From Xenosphaeropsis pyriputrescens (lineage: Eukaryota; Ascomycota; Leotiomycetes; Phacidiales; Phacidiaceae), in NCBI GenBank assembly GCA_022609375.1, contig JAGKQE010000036.1, positions 224,266 through 288,265 on the forward strand: a DNA stretch of 64,000 bases, given 5' to 3'. A program made the position numbers and the translations under genes. Positions within the stretch are counted from its first letter, which is position 1; every line of letters begins with the position of its first letter. The notes under the pieces are model-generated. The model saw nothing but the letters and a program-made list of their open reading frames with translations, searched no databases and had not been told where the DNA came from. Below are positions 1 through 11,485 of the stretch, in pieces.

Positions 1-2099
1 ACGTGCTCTCAGAACTGCAATCTATCATGCGACTTCATGATCTTCCACCACAAGAGCTATTCTACAAATGGGAATCCTACAGTATCAAGATGGCATCGGA
101 TGATATGAAGCTGGATATCAACACCGCAAGAGCTCTTAAACAAGATGTACAAGACAGTCTTGAGCGTGAATCTCGCAACAAAGCGCACATTCGTAGATCG
201 GATAACAAGCGCGCAACTCAGGTTCCTAGAACAGGTGCACACAATAGCGATGTTTACGGAATGTCAGTATGCCATTTCTAAATCCTTGGTTACAATCGAT
301 GCTAAACTGTCTCTAGGCTTGATGGCCTTGTACCAAATACACCACGATCGAATATGAACGCCAGGCCAGGCAGATCTTATCAGCGCAAAATTGGAAATGA
401 GACCCCCTCGTTAGCAAGACTGAAGCTCGAACCTGCAAGTAGTCCACCGGACGTCAAATCATCACCCAGAACTACCGATCATGGACAGATTATGCCGTGA
501 GTCTTGAATATCTAAACGTCAATAACCTCTGCTGACACGAATAGGGCACTGTCTTTCAACGATCGAACGAATTCAGGTCAGACCCTTGAAACACTTAATA
601 ACACTCTTGAAGTTTCTGAGCCTCCAATTGCGCCATATTCAGAGCCACGTATTAGTCTCAAAGCAAATTCAGATAAACAGAAGCTGGCATATCGTCCAAT
701 GGCCATGAAAGCCTCCGAAGCCTCAGAAATCCTCGACGATCGCATCGATGAATACATGGCTCTCGTGCAAGCACATCACCATTTGGAAGACTCTGCATTT
801 GGTAGTGCTGTAAGCCAAAACATCAACGAAGTTGTCGCTGTGGGCAGGATTGCTTCAGACTCTTCAGACGGAAAACTGAACCCTGCATCTCTTGTTCTTG
901 AAACTTCAAGACGCATGGGTGCTGGTCTGCGAGTACATCTTGACTTGAAGGCTATACCTAGCTATCAATTCTTTCCGGGCCAGATTGTTGCTTTCAGAGG
1001 TATCAATGCTTCTGGTGATCAATTTGTGGTCAAACAAATCCTAGATGCACCGCTTCTGCCAAGTGCTGCAACGACAGTGCAGGTTATCGAGGAACATAGA
1101 CAACGGTTGGCAGGTGGTCCGGATGCCATGGACTTGGACTCAAGTCCAGCACCACTCAACGTTCTCTTGGCTGCCGGACCTTATACAGCCGATGATAACC
1201 TTGACTTTGAGCCTCTGCACGCTCTCTGTAGTCAGGCTGCGGATACATATGCAGATGCATTAATCCTCACGGGCCCCTTTCTGGATATCGATCATCCTTT
1301 GATTGCAAGTGGCGACTTCGATCTTCCAGAGGAGGCCCAGATAGATCCAGACACGGCGACAATACTGACTGTTTTTAGATACCTTATCTCTCCCATATTC
1401 CAGAGGCTGGTTTCCGAGAACCCTCAAATAACCATCATGCTTATTCCATCAGTACGTGATGCCATCAGCAGGCACGTTTCGTGGCCTCAAGATGCTTTCC
1501 CCAAAAAGGAGCTTGGTCTTCCAAAGAGCGTCAGAGTCGTTGGTAATCCGATGACATTTTCCCTCAATGAGATGGTTATTGGAATCTCAAGTCAGGATAT
1601 TCTTTGGGAGCTGCGAAGTGAGGAACTTACTGTTGGTCAGCCTACTAAGGATGGTCCATTCGCAAGACTGCCCAGGTATCTGATTGAGCAAAGACACTTC
1701 TTTCCTCTCTTCCCACCGGTTGACAGACAAAAGCTGCCCAAGACTGGGACAGCAGAAGGTATCCCAGCCGGTGCTATGCTTGATCTGAGTTACTTGAAAC
1801 TCGGGGACATGCTACTCGTTAGACCAGATCTATTGGTCGTCCCTAGTGCTCTTCCTCCTCTTGCCAAGGTCAGTACTTCCATTTTTGCATCACTACGAGC
1901 GTCATGCTAAAGAATACTTCAGGTCATTGAAAGTGTAGTGGTCATCAACCCAGGACAGCTGTCTAAACGCCGTGGAGCTGGAACATATGCAAAGTTAACA
2001 ATTCATGCTCCTACTCTGACAGATGAGGATAGAGCTGCTGGCCCAAGAGTTGCACATAAGCTATATTCTCGGTTGAGAGCGGATATCATTAAGATCTAA
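1..2099 (+). CDS. POL12: DNA polymerase alpha subunit B (5' partial)
   Basis: Regulatory B subunit of the DNA polymerase alpha-primase complex, which starts replication in the nucleus. The gene enters from the left edge, so its start codon is outside the window. Exons: <1..262, 317..496, 545..1868, 1923..2099. The introns have GTCAGT, GTGAGT and GTCAGT donors with TAG, TAG and CAG acceptors, and all phases join cleanly. The N-terminal piece (LHDLPPQELFYKWESY) resembles the Pol12 N-terminal helical domain. It is followed by a Ser/Pro-rich linker, then an OB-fold part (about 840-1060) and the inactive calcineurin-like phosphoesterase domain (LNVLLAAGPYTADDNLDFEPL through PDLLVVPSALPP). The end, NPGQLSKRRGAGTYAKL, is the highly conserved family C-terminus. 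Family assignment is strong; only the first exon boundary is uncertain. Confidence 0.93.
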
Positions 2100-3288
2100 T
2101 GTACGGGATTTTGCATATTGGCGTTATAAAATGGAGGTTATGGCGTTTCGGAACAGGGCTAACAAGTCATGATACAAAGAGGTCCGCCCTAACAGTGCAA
2201 TGCATTATTTTCTCTGACAAGCGATTTGTTGGTGGAAGACAGCATTTGTGGGGGGGTTTTTTGGCATCGCATCGAGACACTGGAAATTCTTTAAGTGGTG
2301 AAAGCACATCATATCCTTCCTGTTCAGTCCATAAACTGAGACTTCATGACTGATCGAGTCTAGTCTGCTTCCTTACATCTAAGTGCGTTGCTAGATATCA
2401 ATCACAATTATCGGTGTTGCTTGAGCAAACGTTCAAAACATCCTGCAGTTCAATATCATACCTTCTCACTTCATCACCATCACTTCTGGAAGTGCTATGT
2501 TCAGATATGTGGCTGTCGAACACATCAACTAGCAGACCTATATGAAAGATCATTCAACCTGCTGCCATGCCATGAGCCAGTCTGTCACATCGAGATCTTG
2601 CACTGGAACGGAGATAATCTCCTTCCGCTGCTATTGAAAATTGTATGTGACTGAAGCAAGAGAAACGAGTTTACCCAGGCTGAGAGTGAGTATTTCATGT
2701 ACCTCAGCGGAGCAGAAGGTCAAGTAAATCCTGGATGGGACATGAATTTAAATCGAGCACAAAGAGAGCTGAACATAAACAAAATAAAAAAACGGCAAGA
2801 AAGGAACACAAGAATGGCGGAGAAGCGGTGAACCAAACACCGGAACTTTTGCTCTAACAACGCCTCCTAGCGCCGTACACCGGCAGATTGTAGGATGCAG
2901 AGCAGGCGTCATTACCAGTAGATCTCCTCCGCGCGCTTGTTTAGCAATCCATGGACTTATCTCATTATATGAGGACATGCATGAAGACCAAGAGACCCAA
3001 CATCTCCAACATACATTGTCAGAAACCTACACTATCTACCATAGTCCAACATGCTTCATTCAGTATTTTGAGGCATTTCTGCTTCGATACTAACAAAAGA
3101 GAAATCACTTTCAGTTAATGTAGAGTACCTCCTTATCCATCCAGTAATAATTCCTGACCAGCTTTATTCGGGGGCTATATGTACGGGGGAAACAGTCAAC
3201 TATCGCGAAGGCTCTGGTATTGGAAACTTTACGTTGCCGGATATTATTTATATACTAATTAGAAGATAACTTGGACCGATATCTACAT
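2100..3288. other. Intergenic spacer, no gene seen
   Basis: Convergent spacer between the POL12 3' end and the UstYa 3' end. Only short open frames of under 90 codons occur, and none has protein-like composition or splice-supported extension. No repeat, tRNA or RiPP precursor-like repeated peptide was seen. Confidence 0.6.
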
Positions 3289-4255
3289 CTAGCCTCCAAC
3301 AATGCTCTGAATGTCATCCACCCTTCTTGCCTCAATCCACTTCAGAGCCTCATCTCTATTCCTACACACACGAGTCGGGCCTCGTCCAGTAGCTTCAATC
3401 GACGTCTCATCTCCCTCAAGGGTCATATCGGCGCTGCATAGAATATTGCTACGAAGATATTCGAAGCAGTGGCTAGCATGGCGTGGGTTCTCCTTTCCGG
3501 TGACGCCATGCACCATCATTTGGTGATAAGCATCCACAAAATAATACAGCTAACTGTCATTAATACTGCTTTCCGAGTGATAACAGGGGAACAATGAACT
3601 CACACAATGAAGAGAATGCGCCCAAGTAACTTCGAACAAAGGCCCCGTTCGTGTTGGATCCTCTGAGACAGGCTTTCCAAGAAGCGGATACTCCATGTAG
3701 TCGTCAATTTTGACATTGCCTCCGCCCTCTGATAAGTGTTTAGCGTTGTTCGGCCAGTTACGCAGGCATATCACTCACTTGGCATCAGTGCGTCCCAATT
3801 AGCACGGATCTCCATCCTATTTGCATCTGAAGTCATGTTAGGAATGAACTTTTCGGGCTCAGGCTTGAATCTCGTGATAATGTGTGATTCTGCAAGCCAG
3901 TAGTCAGTACAAAAGAACCATATAGCTCTATGAGGAGATACTTGCGAGTCTTGAAGAGGCCATTGATATCATCTCCAGTTTCGATCTCCTTGCACATGGC
4001 TTTCGGCGACTCTTTCAGAAGCAGTACCAGAATAATAACGAGCTGTAAAGTGACGACCGATCCCCATCGTATCCATGTCAATATGGTCTTCTTTTCTAAT
4101 GCTCTGAGGAATTTCCTCTCTATTCGTACACCGGCTTTTGTGAAACCTTGGTCGCTCTGATGCAAACAAGCAGTAGTATCTGAATCACTATCGAGGTATT
4201 CAAGATCGTGGTCTTCAGTAGAGTTGTATCTGCTTGACTTTTCGAAATGTGACAT
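3289..4255 (-). CDS. UstYa/DUF3328 family protein, four exons
   Basis: Predicted 268-residue type II membrane protein. Coding exons on the minus strand: 4255..3946, 3889..3779, 3728..3604, 3549..3289. The first intron has a GC donor (GCAAGT). The other two have GTGAGT donors. Residues 1-55 are cytosolic-type and acidic/basic. A hydrophobic segment near 68-85 (VVTLQLVIILVLLL) is the single TM anchor. The lumenal part carries both family motifs, HSLHC followed by LYY, and HASHCFEYLR followed by SNILCSADMTLEG. This is the paired HxxHC signature of UstYa-type oxidases that cyclise or oxidise peptides and other secondary metabolites in fungi. Start chosen at 4255 (MSHFEKSSRY) because the in-frame ATG at 4369 adds residues unlike the family. 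No precursor peptide, tyrosinase or other UstYa gene lies nearby, so its substrate is unknown. Confidence 0.87.
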
Positions 4256-5122
4256 TTTTGAATTCGATAAACGGAACCTGGGTACTTTACAGAACATCAA
4301 AGATGCTGAGGAAAGGCCAGTATTTATGCCGATAAAATTTGCTACATCTTGGACGACAACGTGTTTCACAGACTTCTGTATACACAGTGCACAGTTTGTC
4401 TAGAGGTTGTTGATACGTTGTGGACTACTGAGACGTGCATTGAACGATATTTGGAGGAGGGAAACCGAAGGTCAAAACTCCCGTCAGGGGTTGAAACGTC
4501 GATCAGTCGCAGCGGTTGGTGCTTTGCTGCCAATAGTTGACGTTCGATTGCGCACTGCGATATTATTTTGTTAGAAAGAGCAAATGGCTTTCGTTTAGAT
4601 TTGGCCTTACCTGTAATATGTTTGGTATTCGGAGTCGACAATGCATGTCGTCGTCGAACTTATTAAGGCTGCGGCTTGAAGCTTAACTCAGTCCGCGCAC
4701 CACCACATATTTTGTGAGTCTCATGGGATAACCAAAGTACAACATAATACTATGATTGGCTCCAGCAGTACACAACTAAATAATCAATCCAATAGGGCCC
4801 TCAGGAACTTAAAATTACTTTTGGCTTGTATTAGCCATTGGCAGTCGCGCACTTACCGAAAAGCCATTCATGCTCGAGGTCGTTAGCCAGGGAATGAATA
4901 AACGTGTGGAGAATTCGTGCTTGGGCCTTTCGCGATGGTCGAGCAAAAACCGGGCAGCTAACACATATAATTCAGAGTACTCTTGGTTGATTTCGATGAA
5001 TAATAATGAACTTGTAACTCCATAAGTATGCCCAAACGCCGCTAGTCTATTCTATGTTTTAATATAACCAGCCAATAGATGCTGTGAAGCCAAACATCTC
5101 AATGGACAATCCTGATATCACT
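4256..5122. other. UstYa promoter region and spacer
   Basis: Upstream region of the UstYa gene and downstream region of GMP synthase. Minus-strand open frames around 4366-4641 have no recognisable motif and are judged non-coding. No repeat stands out. Confidence 0.5.
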
Positions 5123-6798
5123 TTATTCCATCTCTATAGTTCCCGGTGGCTTGCTAGTAACATCGTAAAAGACTCTGCAAACACCATCAACCTCGTTGAC
5201 AATTCTGGTAGAGACCCTGCCAATGAACTCCCAGCTGAATGGGTATGCAGTAGCAGTCATGAAATCGGTAGTCTCAACGGCACGGAGAGCAATGACCTGC
5301 TGATGAACTCTCTTGTCTCCCATAACACCGACGGCCTTGACTGGAAGAAGGGCAGCATATGCCTGGCTGATGTTATCGTAAAGACCGGCAGCTCTAATCT
5401 CCGAAATAAAGATGTGATCAGCCTTTCTGGCAATTGCAACTTGCTCTGGAGTAACTTCGCCAAGAACACGAATAGCAATACCTGGTCCAGGGAATGGGTG
5501 TCTCATGACAAGCTCGTGGTCAATACCCAACTCACGACCAATATCTCTGACTTCATCCTTGAAAAGCTCACGAAGAGGCTCGATGAGCTTGAGACCCATA
5601 CGTTCCGGGAGACCACCGACATTGTGGTGAGTCTTGATGGTGGCACTTGGACCCTTGAAAGAGATACTCTCGATAACATCTGGGTAAAGGGTTCCCTGCA
5701 AGAACCACTCAATCTTTCCGGCTTTTGGAGAGTTCTCTGCAGCCTTCTCGATCTTCTTAGCCTCAGCCTCGAAGACTTCAATGAAGGTCTTCCCAATGAA
5801 CTTTCTCTTCTGCTCTGGATCGGTGATGCCCTTAAGACCATTCATGAAGAGTTGGGAAGCATCTGCAACAGTCAGGTTGATGCCGAGATGCTTAGCCAAA
5901 GTCTCCTTAACTTGCTCGCACTCATTGAGACGCATGACACCGTTATCGACGAGAACAGCATGGAATCTGTCACCGATAGCCTCAGTCATAAGCTTAGCAG
6001 CAACAGTGGAATCGACACCTCCGCTAACAGCCCCCAAAACCTGTCCCTTCTCTCCAACAAGAGCTCTAATTCTAGCAATCTCCTTGTCTTTGAATGTGGT
6101 CATAGACCAGTTGTTCTTCGCTCCACAGATATCGACAGCGAAGTTTCGGAGCAAATCTTTTCCTCTTGGAGTGTGGGTGACCTCTGGGTGGAATTGAATA
6201 CCGTAGATTGGCTTAGTCTCGTGGGCGATACCAGCGAATGGTGCGTTGTTGGTAGCAGCAATGATGTGGAAGTTTGGTGGGAGAGCACCAAGCTTGTCGC
6301 CGTGAGACATCCAGACTTTGAAGTCGTCCTCGACACCCTTGAAAAGACTGTCTACATGTCCATCATGTCTTGTCGCCTTTACCTCAGCATGACCGTATTC
6401 CCTCTCGGTTCCGGCAACTACGTTCTTTCCATGGTGCCATGCGATTTCCTGGAGTCCGTAACAGATACCAAGGATCGGGACACCAAGTTCGAACATTGCT
6501 GGATCGACGTGAGGAGCGCCATCCTCGTAGACGGAGTATGGACCTCCAGAGAGAATGATACCCTTTGGCTTCCAGGAGAGCTCAGAGAGCTTCTGGGTAC
6601 ATGGCAACATCTCAGAGTACACATTGAGATCACGGAGACGACGAGTGATTAAATGAGTGTATTGGGAACTATGAGTTTTGTTAGTCACTCAGTCCTAATT
6701 CAATTGTCGCGTCGAAGGGTTCCATACCCGAAATCCAAAGTAAGGATGGTATCGAAGGTCTTGTGGGGCTCCTCTGGGGTTTCAATGTTGGCGGCCAT
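5123..6798 (-). CDS. GUA1: GMP synthase (glutamine-hydrolysing)
   Basis: Converts XMP, ATP and glutamine to GMP in the last step of de novo guanylate synthesis in the cytosol. It has two exons, 6798..6728 and 6668..5123, giving 538 residues, the usual fungal length. The intron (GTATGG donor, ACTAAC branch, TAG acceptor) splits the conserved LDFGSQYTHLI motif, so the continuous frame that starts at 6688 is not the true N-terminus. The class I glutamine amidotransferase domain has the nucleophile Cys93 in GICYGLQ and His184/Glu186 in QFHPE. The ATP-pyrophosphatase domain has its P-loop SGGVDS at 239-244. The C-terminal dimerisation domain ends with KPPGTIEME. The gene is divergent from BCP1 with only about 250 bp between starts. 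Confidence 0.97.
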
Positions 6799-7046
6799 TT
6801 TGAGGGTAGGTATTTGGACTTTTTGTTGTTTTGTGAAGCCAACGATCAAGAGTTCCCAAAAATTGTTCTGACTCAGGACGACGATGGCGGGGTCCCAACG
6901 CTACCCTGCTTTAAATTTTTCGATAAGATTAGCGGGAAACCGGCAGAATGTAGAAAAGTTTAGGCGGTGAAGGACATTCACCTCGATTTCAGCTCCTCAG
7001 CGAACCAATTAACTCCTGTCCAAATCAACCTTCATAAACTGTCAAA
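6799..7046. promoter_or_regulatory. Divergent GUA1/BCP1 promoter
   Basis: 248-bp head-to-head spacer that must hold both promoters and both 5' leaders. The GUA1 start is at 6798 (minus) and the BCP1 start at 7047 (plus). No TATA box was identified with confidence. The BCP1 side shows a CT/CA-rich leader (CTCCTGTCCAAATCAACC) just before its ATG. Co-regulation of the two genes is inferred from geometry only. Confidence 0.55.
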
Positions 7047-7966
7047 ATGGTCAAGAAAAGAGTTAGAGACACCGAGATGGTGGATGCGCCTGCTGCGCGC
7101 GTGGAGGATGCCGACAGTGGAAGCGACGATGTAAGTATTAGTCTATCTGATAAAGGTACATATTCTGACTTCATTAGGACATGGACATGGTCAACGTCGA
7201 TTTCGAGTGGTTTGATCTTGATGCCGAGGTCGATTTTCACGGACTTAAGAGCCTTCTACGACAACTATTAGATGTTGACTCTCAATTGGTTGATCTTTCA
7301 GCTCTTTCGGATCTTATCCTCACACAATCATGGCCTATGGGATCTACGGTCAAGGTCGATGGCAAGGAGACCGATCCATACGCCATTCTTACCATGTTGA
7401 GTCTTCACCAATTCAAGGATAACGCCGCTGTACAACAACTGGTCAAATACCTCATAGAAAAGGCTCAATCGAATGAGTCATTGGCACAGCTTGCGAGCAT
7501 TCTCTCATCGCCAGATTCCAGAGTCGCCTTATTGATTTCGGAACGATTGATCAACGTTCCATCCGAAATTGTACCACCTCTCTACAAGATGTTCGTGGAA
7601 GAGCTCCCCGAAGCTCTTGCCGATGATCAGCCATACAACTTTTCACACTACCTTGTCCTTTCGAAGACATACCAAGAGATTACATCAACATTAGATCAAG
7701 AGGATGCGCCAAGATCGAAGAAGAACAAAGCTGCGAAGGCTAAAGAGACATTTTACTTCCACCCAGAAGATGAAGCTATGCACAAGCATGCGCTCGCATA
7801 TGGAAATTTCGAGTACACCAAAGATTTGGGCGATGCGGCGGCAGACAGCAAGAGAGCATTTCAAGATGCTGGCATCAAACCACAGGGACATGCTATATTG
7901 ATTGAAGCAGGAAAGTTTGAGGACGTTGTAAAGGCTATTGGCCAATACGTAAACCCTGGCCAGTAA
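7047..7966 (+). CDS. BCP1: BCP1/BCCIP family nuclear export and ribosome-biogenesis factor
   Basis: Two exons, 7047..7130 and 7178..7966, joined across a short intron (GTAAGT...TTAG), giving 290 residues. The N-terminus (MVKKRVRDTEMVDAP) is basic then acidic. It is followed by VDFEWFDLDAEVDFHGLKSLLRQLL, the hallmark start of the BCCIP/Bcp1 fold. A KKNKAAKAKETFYFHPEDE stretch follows the central domain, and the C-terminus is VNPGQ. In yeast, Bcp1 is a chaperone for ribosomal protein Rpl23 and is needed for export of Mss4; the same role is inferred here. It is convergent with chorismate mutase, with about 160 bp between stop codons. Confidence 0.95.
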
Positions 7967-8125
7967 CTAAAAAATCGAGATGATACCCCGGGAATGCTCA
8001 GTACTCTTCCCAATGAAAGTTGCGCTCTCTGATCATTTATGATACATATGATACTTATAAAATACAGACCAATGCTATTGACTTGGTATCCCGGCACAAA
8101 CCTGCTTAACTAGCTAAAAACTTAC

Positions 8126-8976
8126 TCAATTTTCGAGCCTCTGCATCAAATATTCGACCTCTACCTCTTTCGTGAGAGGGATCACAAAGTCCTTGTACAT
8201 AGCTACAACGGCATCCGCATTAATCTTCCCTTGGTTTTCTTGGCCATTTGCTCCAATGCATGGGTCCGTACCATAAGTTCTAGCCTTCAAAGCCAACCTC
8301 TCCAAAACCTTCTTCTCGACAGCTAAGTTCGTAATAGCATCAGCAAGACCCTGTCTATCCTCATTCCTGATTAATTTCATGAACTTCTCTGTCTCGCTCC
8401 GGAACTTGGACTCGGCTACGAATTTGCCAAAATGGATGCGTCGCGACAAAGCTTGCAGGCAAGAAATGTCGCAAGTTGCGGCAGAGCCATAATTTTCTTG
8501 CGCCTCAGCTCGTTCCGAGCGTCCAAAGTCCTTGCATACTGCTGGCAGGAAAGCATCGACGTAGCTCTTTTTCAACTTGTCGTTGACATCGACGTTATTG
8601 GGGTGTAAAATTTGTGGATATCTCAGGGGTGGGAGGATAGGCTTTTGAATAGCGTCTGGGAAGAAAGGGTATTCGTCTGGAGATTCATAGCGACGAATGA
8701 GAGATTGTAGGCTTTCTTGAGCTTTAAGAGTCCAGTCCAAGAAGGAGAGATCGGTATCCGGAAGTTCAATGGCTCCTGGAACGTAGATCTTTCGGTTGAG
8801 GGGGAACTGGACTCGCTCGATGAGGTGGAAGATGATAGTGTCTTCGAGACGGCTTTTGAAACATTAGATTTACTGTAAAGGGTGATGAAAGGAACAAAAA
8901 CTAACATGAGTTGAAAGCGAATATTTGCCAGGTCCAGCGCTTCAGAGGCATCAGACAAATCGATTGCAGTATCCAT
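8126..8976 (-). CDS. ARO7: Chorismate mutase
   Basis: Cytosolic AroQ-type chorismate mutase, which rearranges chorismate to prephenate for Phe/Tyr synthesis. Two exons, 8976..8906 and 8852..8126, give 265 residues, close to the yeast enzyme length. The intron begins GTTAGT and ends AAAAG. Splicing restores ALDLANIRFQLIRLEDTIIFHLIERVQFPLN, the catalytic helix 1 region. The C-terminus has YKDFVIPLTKEVEVEYLMQRL, also family-typical. The eukaryotic fold includes Tyr/Trp effector sites between subunits, so allosteric control is expected from the family. An in-frame ATG at 9072 would add 32 Ser/Pro-rich residues. Start 8976 (MDTAIDLSD) is preferred because homologues begin there. The gene is divergent from the MDV1-like gene. 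Confidence 0.95.
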
Positions 8977-9396
8977 TGTGTCGAGTTTAGGGGTGTTTGG
9001 CGGGGTGATTAATTCAGAATAGAGCTGTTGATGATTTTTTTGTGGAAAAGAGGGAGGACTATCAGGACTCATAAGTACGTTGAATCGAAGTCAGATGGGC
9101 GTGAGATTCGTGTACCGTACGACGACAATAAGCAAGCTGAAATGTAAAGTGGCTGGAGAGTACAGTCATTTTCCTACAGTAGAAACAATTGATACAACAA
9201 TTGTGTCATCCCTGTCTGGTGATCGGCGATAACCGAAGCCACAGTGGCTGAGATACCTCATGCTTCAGACCAGCATTGTAAACATTACATGGAAGACAAC
9301 CGCAAACTCAAACCCCAGACCGGAGCAGATGTCTAAACACACCGCCAAACCCAACCTGATCTGAATTGATGCTTTGCTTGTATTGATTTACCAGTG
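8977..9396. promoter_or_regulatory. Divergent ARO7/MDV1 intergenic promoter region
   Basis: 420-bp head-to-head spacer. It contains a short self-complementary stretch around 9180-9205 (ACAATTGATACAACAATTGT). No other motif was identified with confidence. Confidence 0.4.
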
Positions 9397-11485
9397 ATGG
9401 CGGGCTCAAGCAGCCACAATGCCTCTCCATTCGGAGGGGACGATGAAGATACGATGATTTCAGTATGTCTCGAGTCCTACAGATAGCATGAGAAAGTAAG
9501 CTTATAACTTCACAGTCGCGGAGCCTTGAGGCATTTGGGCGTAAAGTCCAAAGCACTGCTGGCCATCTTATGGGTCCTATCGGGGACTCGACATCAAGTC
9601 ACTACAATAGTGCTATATCCGATCTTCATAAGCAGATGCGAAGACCGACCTTGCAACGGAGCGTCTTCTCTTTCGCGAACACCACACCTACTGATCTTGT
9701 CCGCTCGAAGCTCTCGACATCCGAAATACAGTATCGAGCTCTCACATTCATCCCCGATGAACTGTTGAACAATATCCCCGAGGATGACAGCACATATTCC
9801 CTATTTCAAGGCTTTCAAGCCACCGTCCCAGATGCGAGCCCCGAAAACAAGAAGCATCGGCGGCGTGTATCGCGTGGAAGAAAAATGATTGATGATCATA
9901 GCTCTGAATCGGATTCCCCTCCTTCCTTATCGAAGCTCAAGAAGGAGCAGAAGACTCTAAATCATCGATTGGAAATGATGAGCGTACGAAAGAACATGGC
10001 AAGCAGTGAGATTCGGGAAATAGATAACAAGATCTCGAATTTGAACAGCATGCGAAAGATAGTTCTCGATCGATTAGCTGCTTTGGAGCAGGAGGAATCT
10101 GTGATTGAACACGACATGTTGAGTGTGGAAGATCGCTTGGATTATGCACAGGAGCAATTGGATGATGCCGAAGCACTTGCAGCCACAACACCAACTAAAG
10201 ATGACGAATCTGACGAAGCATCATCCGAAACCCCAGGCTTCATGTCTGAATCTATATACGAAAAGATTCCCTCTGCCAATAGCACCCCTACGAAACCGAA
10301 ACGCCATAAAACTATCCGCCGAAAGTCGATGCCGATTCTTCATGAACATTTCGATCCGGGATCTAAGATTAAGGATTTGTCAGCACACAATGATATGATC
10401 ACAGCTTTGGATTTCGATGTGCCCTTTGGAACAATGGTCACATCAGCCTTGGATGACACTGTTCGAGTATGGGACATGAATGCTGGAAGATGCATGGGTC
10501 TTCTCGAGGGCCATACAGCTTCGGTACGCACACTTCAAGTCGAGGACAACGTTGTCGCAACTGGATCTATGGACGCAACGATTAGACTTTGGGATCTCAG
10601 TAAAGCACAATATGAGCCATTGGTGGACAACCGTATTAACAAAGACGATGAAGATGAGGAGGATGATGGTATAGCCTTCGAAGATCCAAGTGATGCTCAA
10701 GTGCCAAACACGCCGCCTCCTGGAAGCATGGCTGATTGTCCAATATTCACCCTTGAAGCCCACGTCGATGAAGTAACAGCTCTTTACTTCCGTGGCGACA
10801 CTCTCGTTTCCGGCTCAGCAGATAAGACCATTCGCCAATGGGATCTGGAAAAGGGTCGATGCGTACAGACACTGGATGTTATGTGGGCTGCAGCTCAGGC
10901 TGCTGTGGCAACAGGTTCTCAAGAAGGTAATTGGCGCACAACAGGCAGAGCTTCAGATTCAGACGCAGACTTTATCGGGGCTTTGCAGGTATTTGATGCC
11001 GCGCTGGCCTGCGGTACTGCTGATGGCATGGTGAGATTATGGGATTTGAGAAGTGGGCAGGTCCATAGAAGTCTGGTTGGACATACTGGTCCTGTCACGT
11101 GTTTACAATTCGACGATGTGCATCTTATTACAGGTAGTTTGGATAGGAGTATTCGCGTAAGTTTCCTCGTTCTTTTATATGGATAGCTCAAGATGCTAAC
11201 ATACAGTAGATCTGGGATCTTCGAACTGGATCCATTCACGATGCTTACGCCTATGATCACCCTATCACGAGTATGATGTTTGATACGAGAAGAATAGTTA
11301 CTGCTGCTGGAGAGGACGTGGTTAAGGTGTATGATAAGATTGAAGGCAGACATTGGGATTGTGGTGCAGGAGTCAAGGCTGAAGAGGAAGGTACACATCC
11401 ATCCATCGTCGAGAGGGTCAGAATCAAGGATGGATATATGGTTGAGGGAAGACGAGATGGTGCTGTCGGCATCTGGACATGTTAA
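9397..11485 (+). CDS. MDV1: Mitochondrial division protein 1 (WD40 adaptor)
   Basis: Adaptor that links the fission anchor Fis1 to the dynamin Dnm1 on the mitochondrial outer membrane. Three exons, 9397..9462, 9516..11156 and 11210..11485, encode 660 residues. The short first exon (MAGSSSHNASPFGG) is supported by a GTATGT donor and CACAG acceptor in frame with SRSLEAFGRKVQSTAGHLMG. The Fis1-binding N-terminal part is followed by a coiled coil at about residues 161-245 (KLKKEQKTLNHRLEMM through DRLDYAQEQLDDAEAL). Seven WD40-type repeats run from about 310 to the end, with recurrent (V/I)R(V/L/Q)WD endings. An acidic insert (DDEDEEDDGIAFEDP) sits between two blades, as is usual for the fungal family. 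The last intron cuts inside the final repeat (DRSIR/IWDLRTG). Confidence 0.94.

Noticed and set aside
4256..4369. Upstream in-frame ATG for the UstYa gene at 4369
   Set aside because: The added residues have no family similarity, and MSHFEKSSRY is a more natural start before the TM segment.
2100..5122. A RiPP precursor next to the UstYa gene
   Set aside because: No signal-peptide frame with repeated peptide cores flanked by dibasic KEX2 sites was found on either strand.
5084..6652. 522-codon open frame on the plus strand opposite GMP synthase
   Set aside because: It lies exactly antisense to a highly conserved enzyme in the register that often stays open through codon bias. Its translation shows no motif and mirrors the GUA1 codons.
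8977..9072. Upstream in-frame ATG for chorismate mutase at 9072
   Set aside because: The 32 added residues are Ser/Pro-rich leader-like, and chorismate mutases of this family begin close to MDTAIDLSD.
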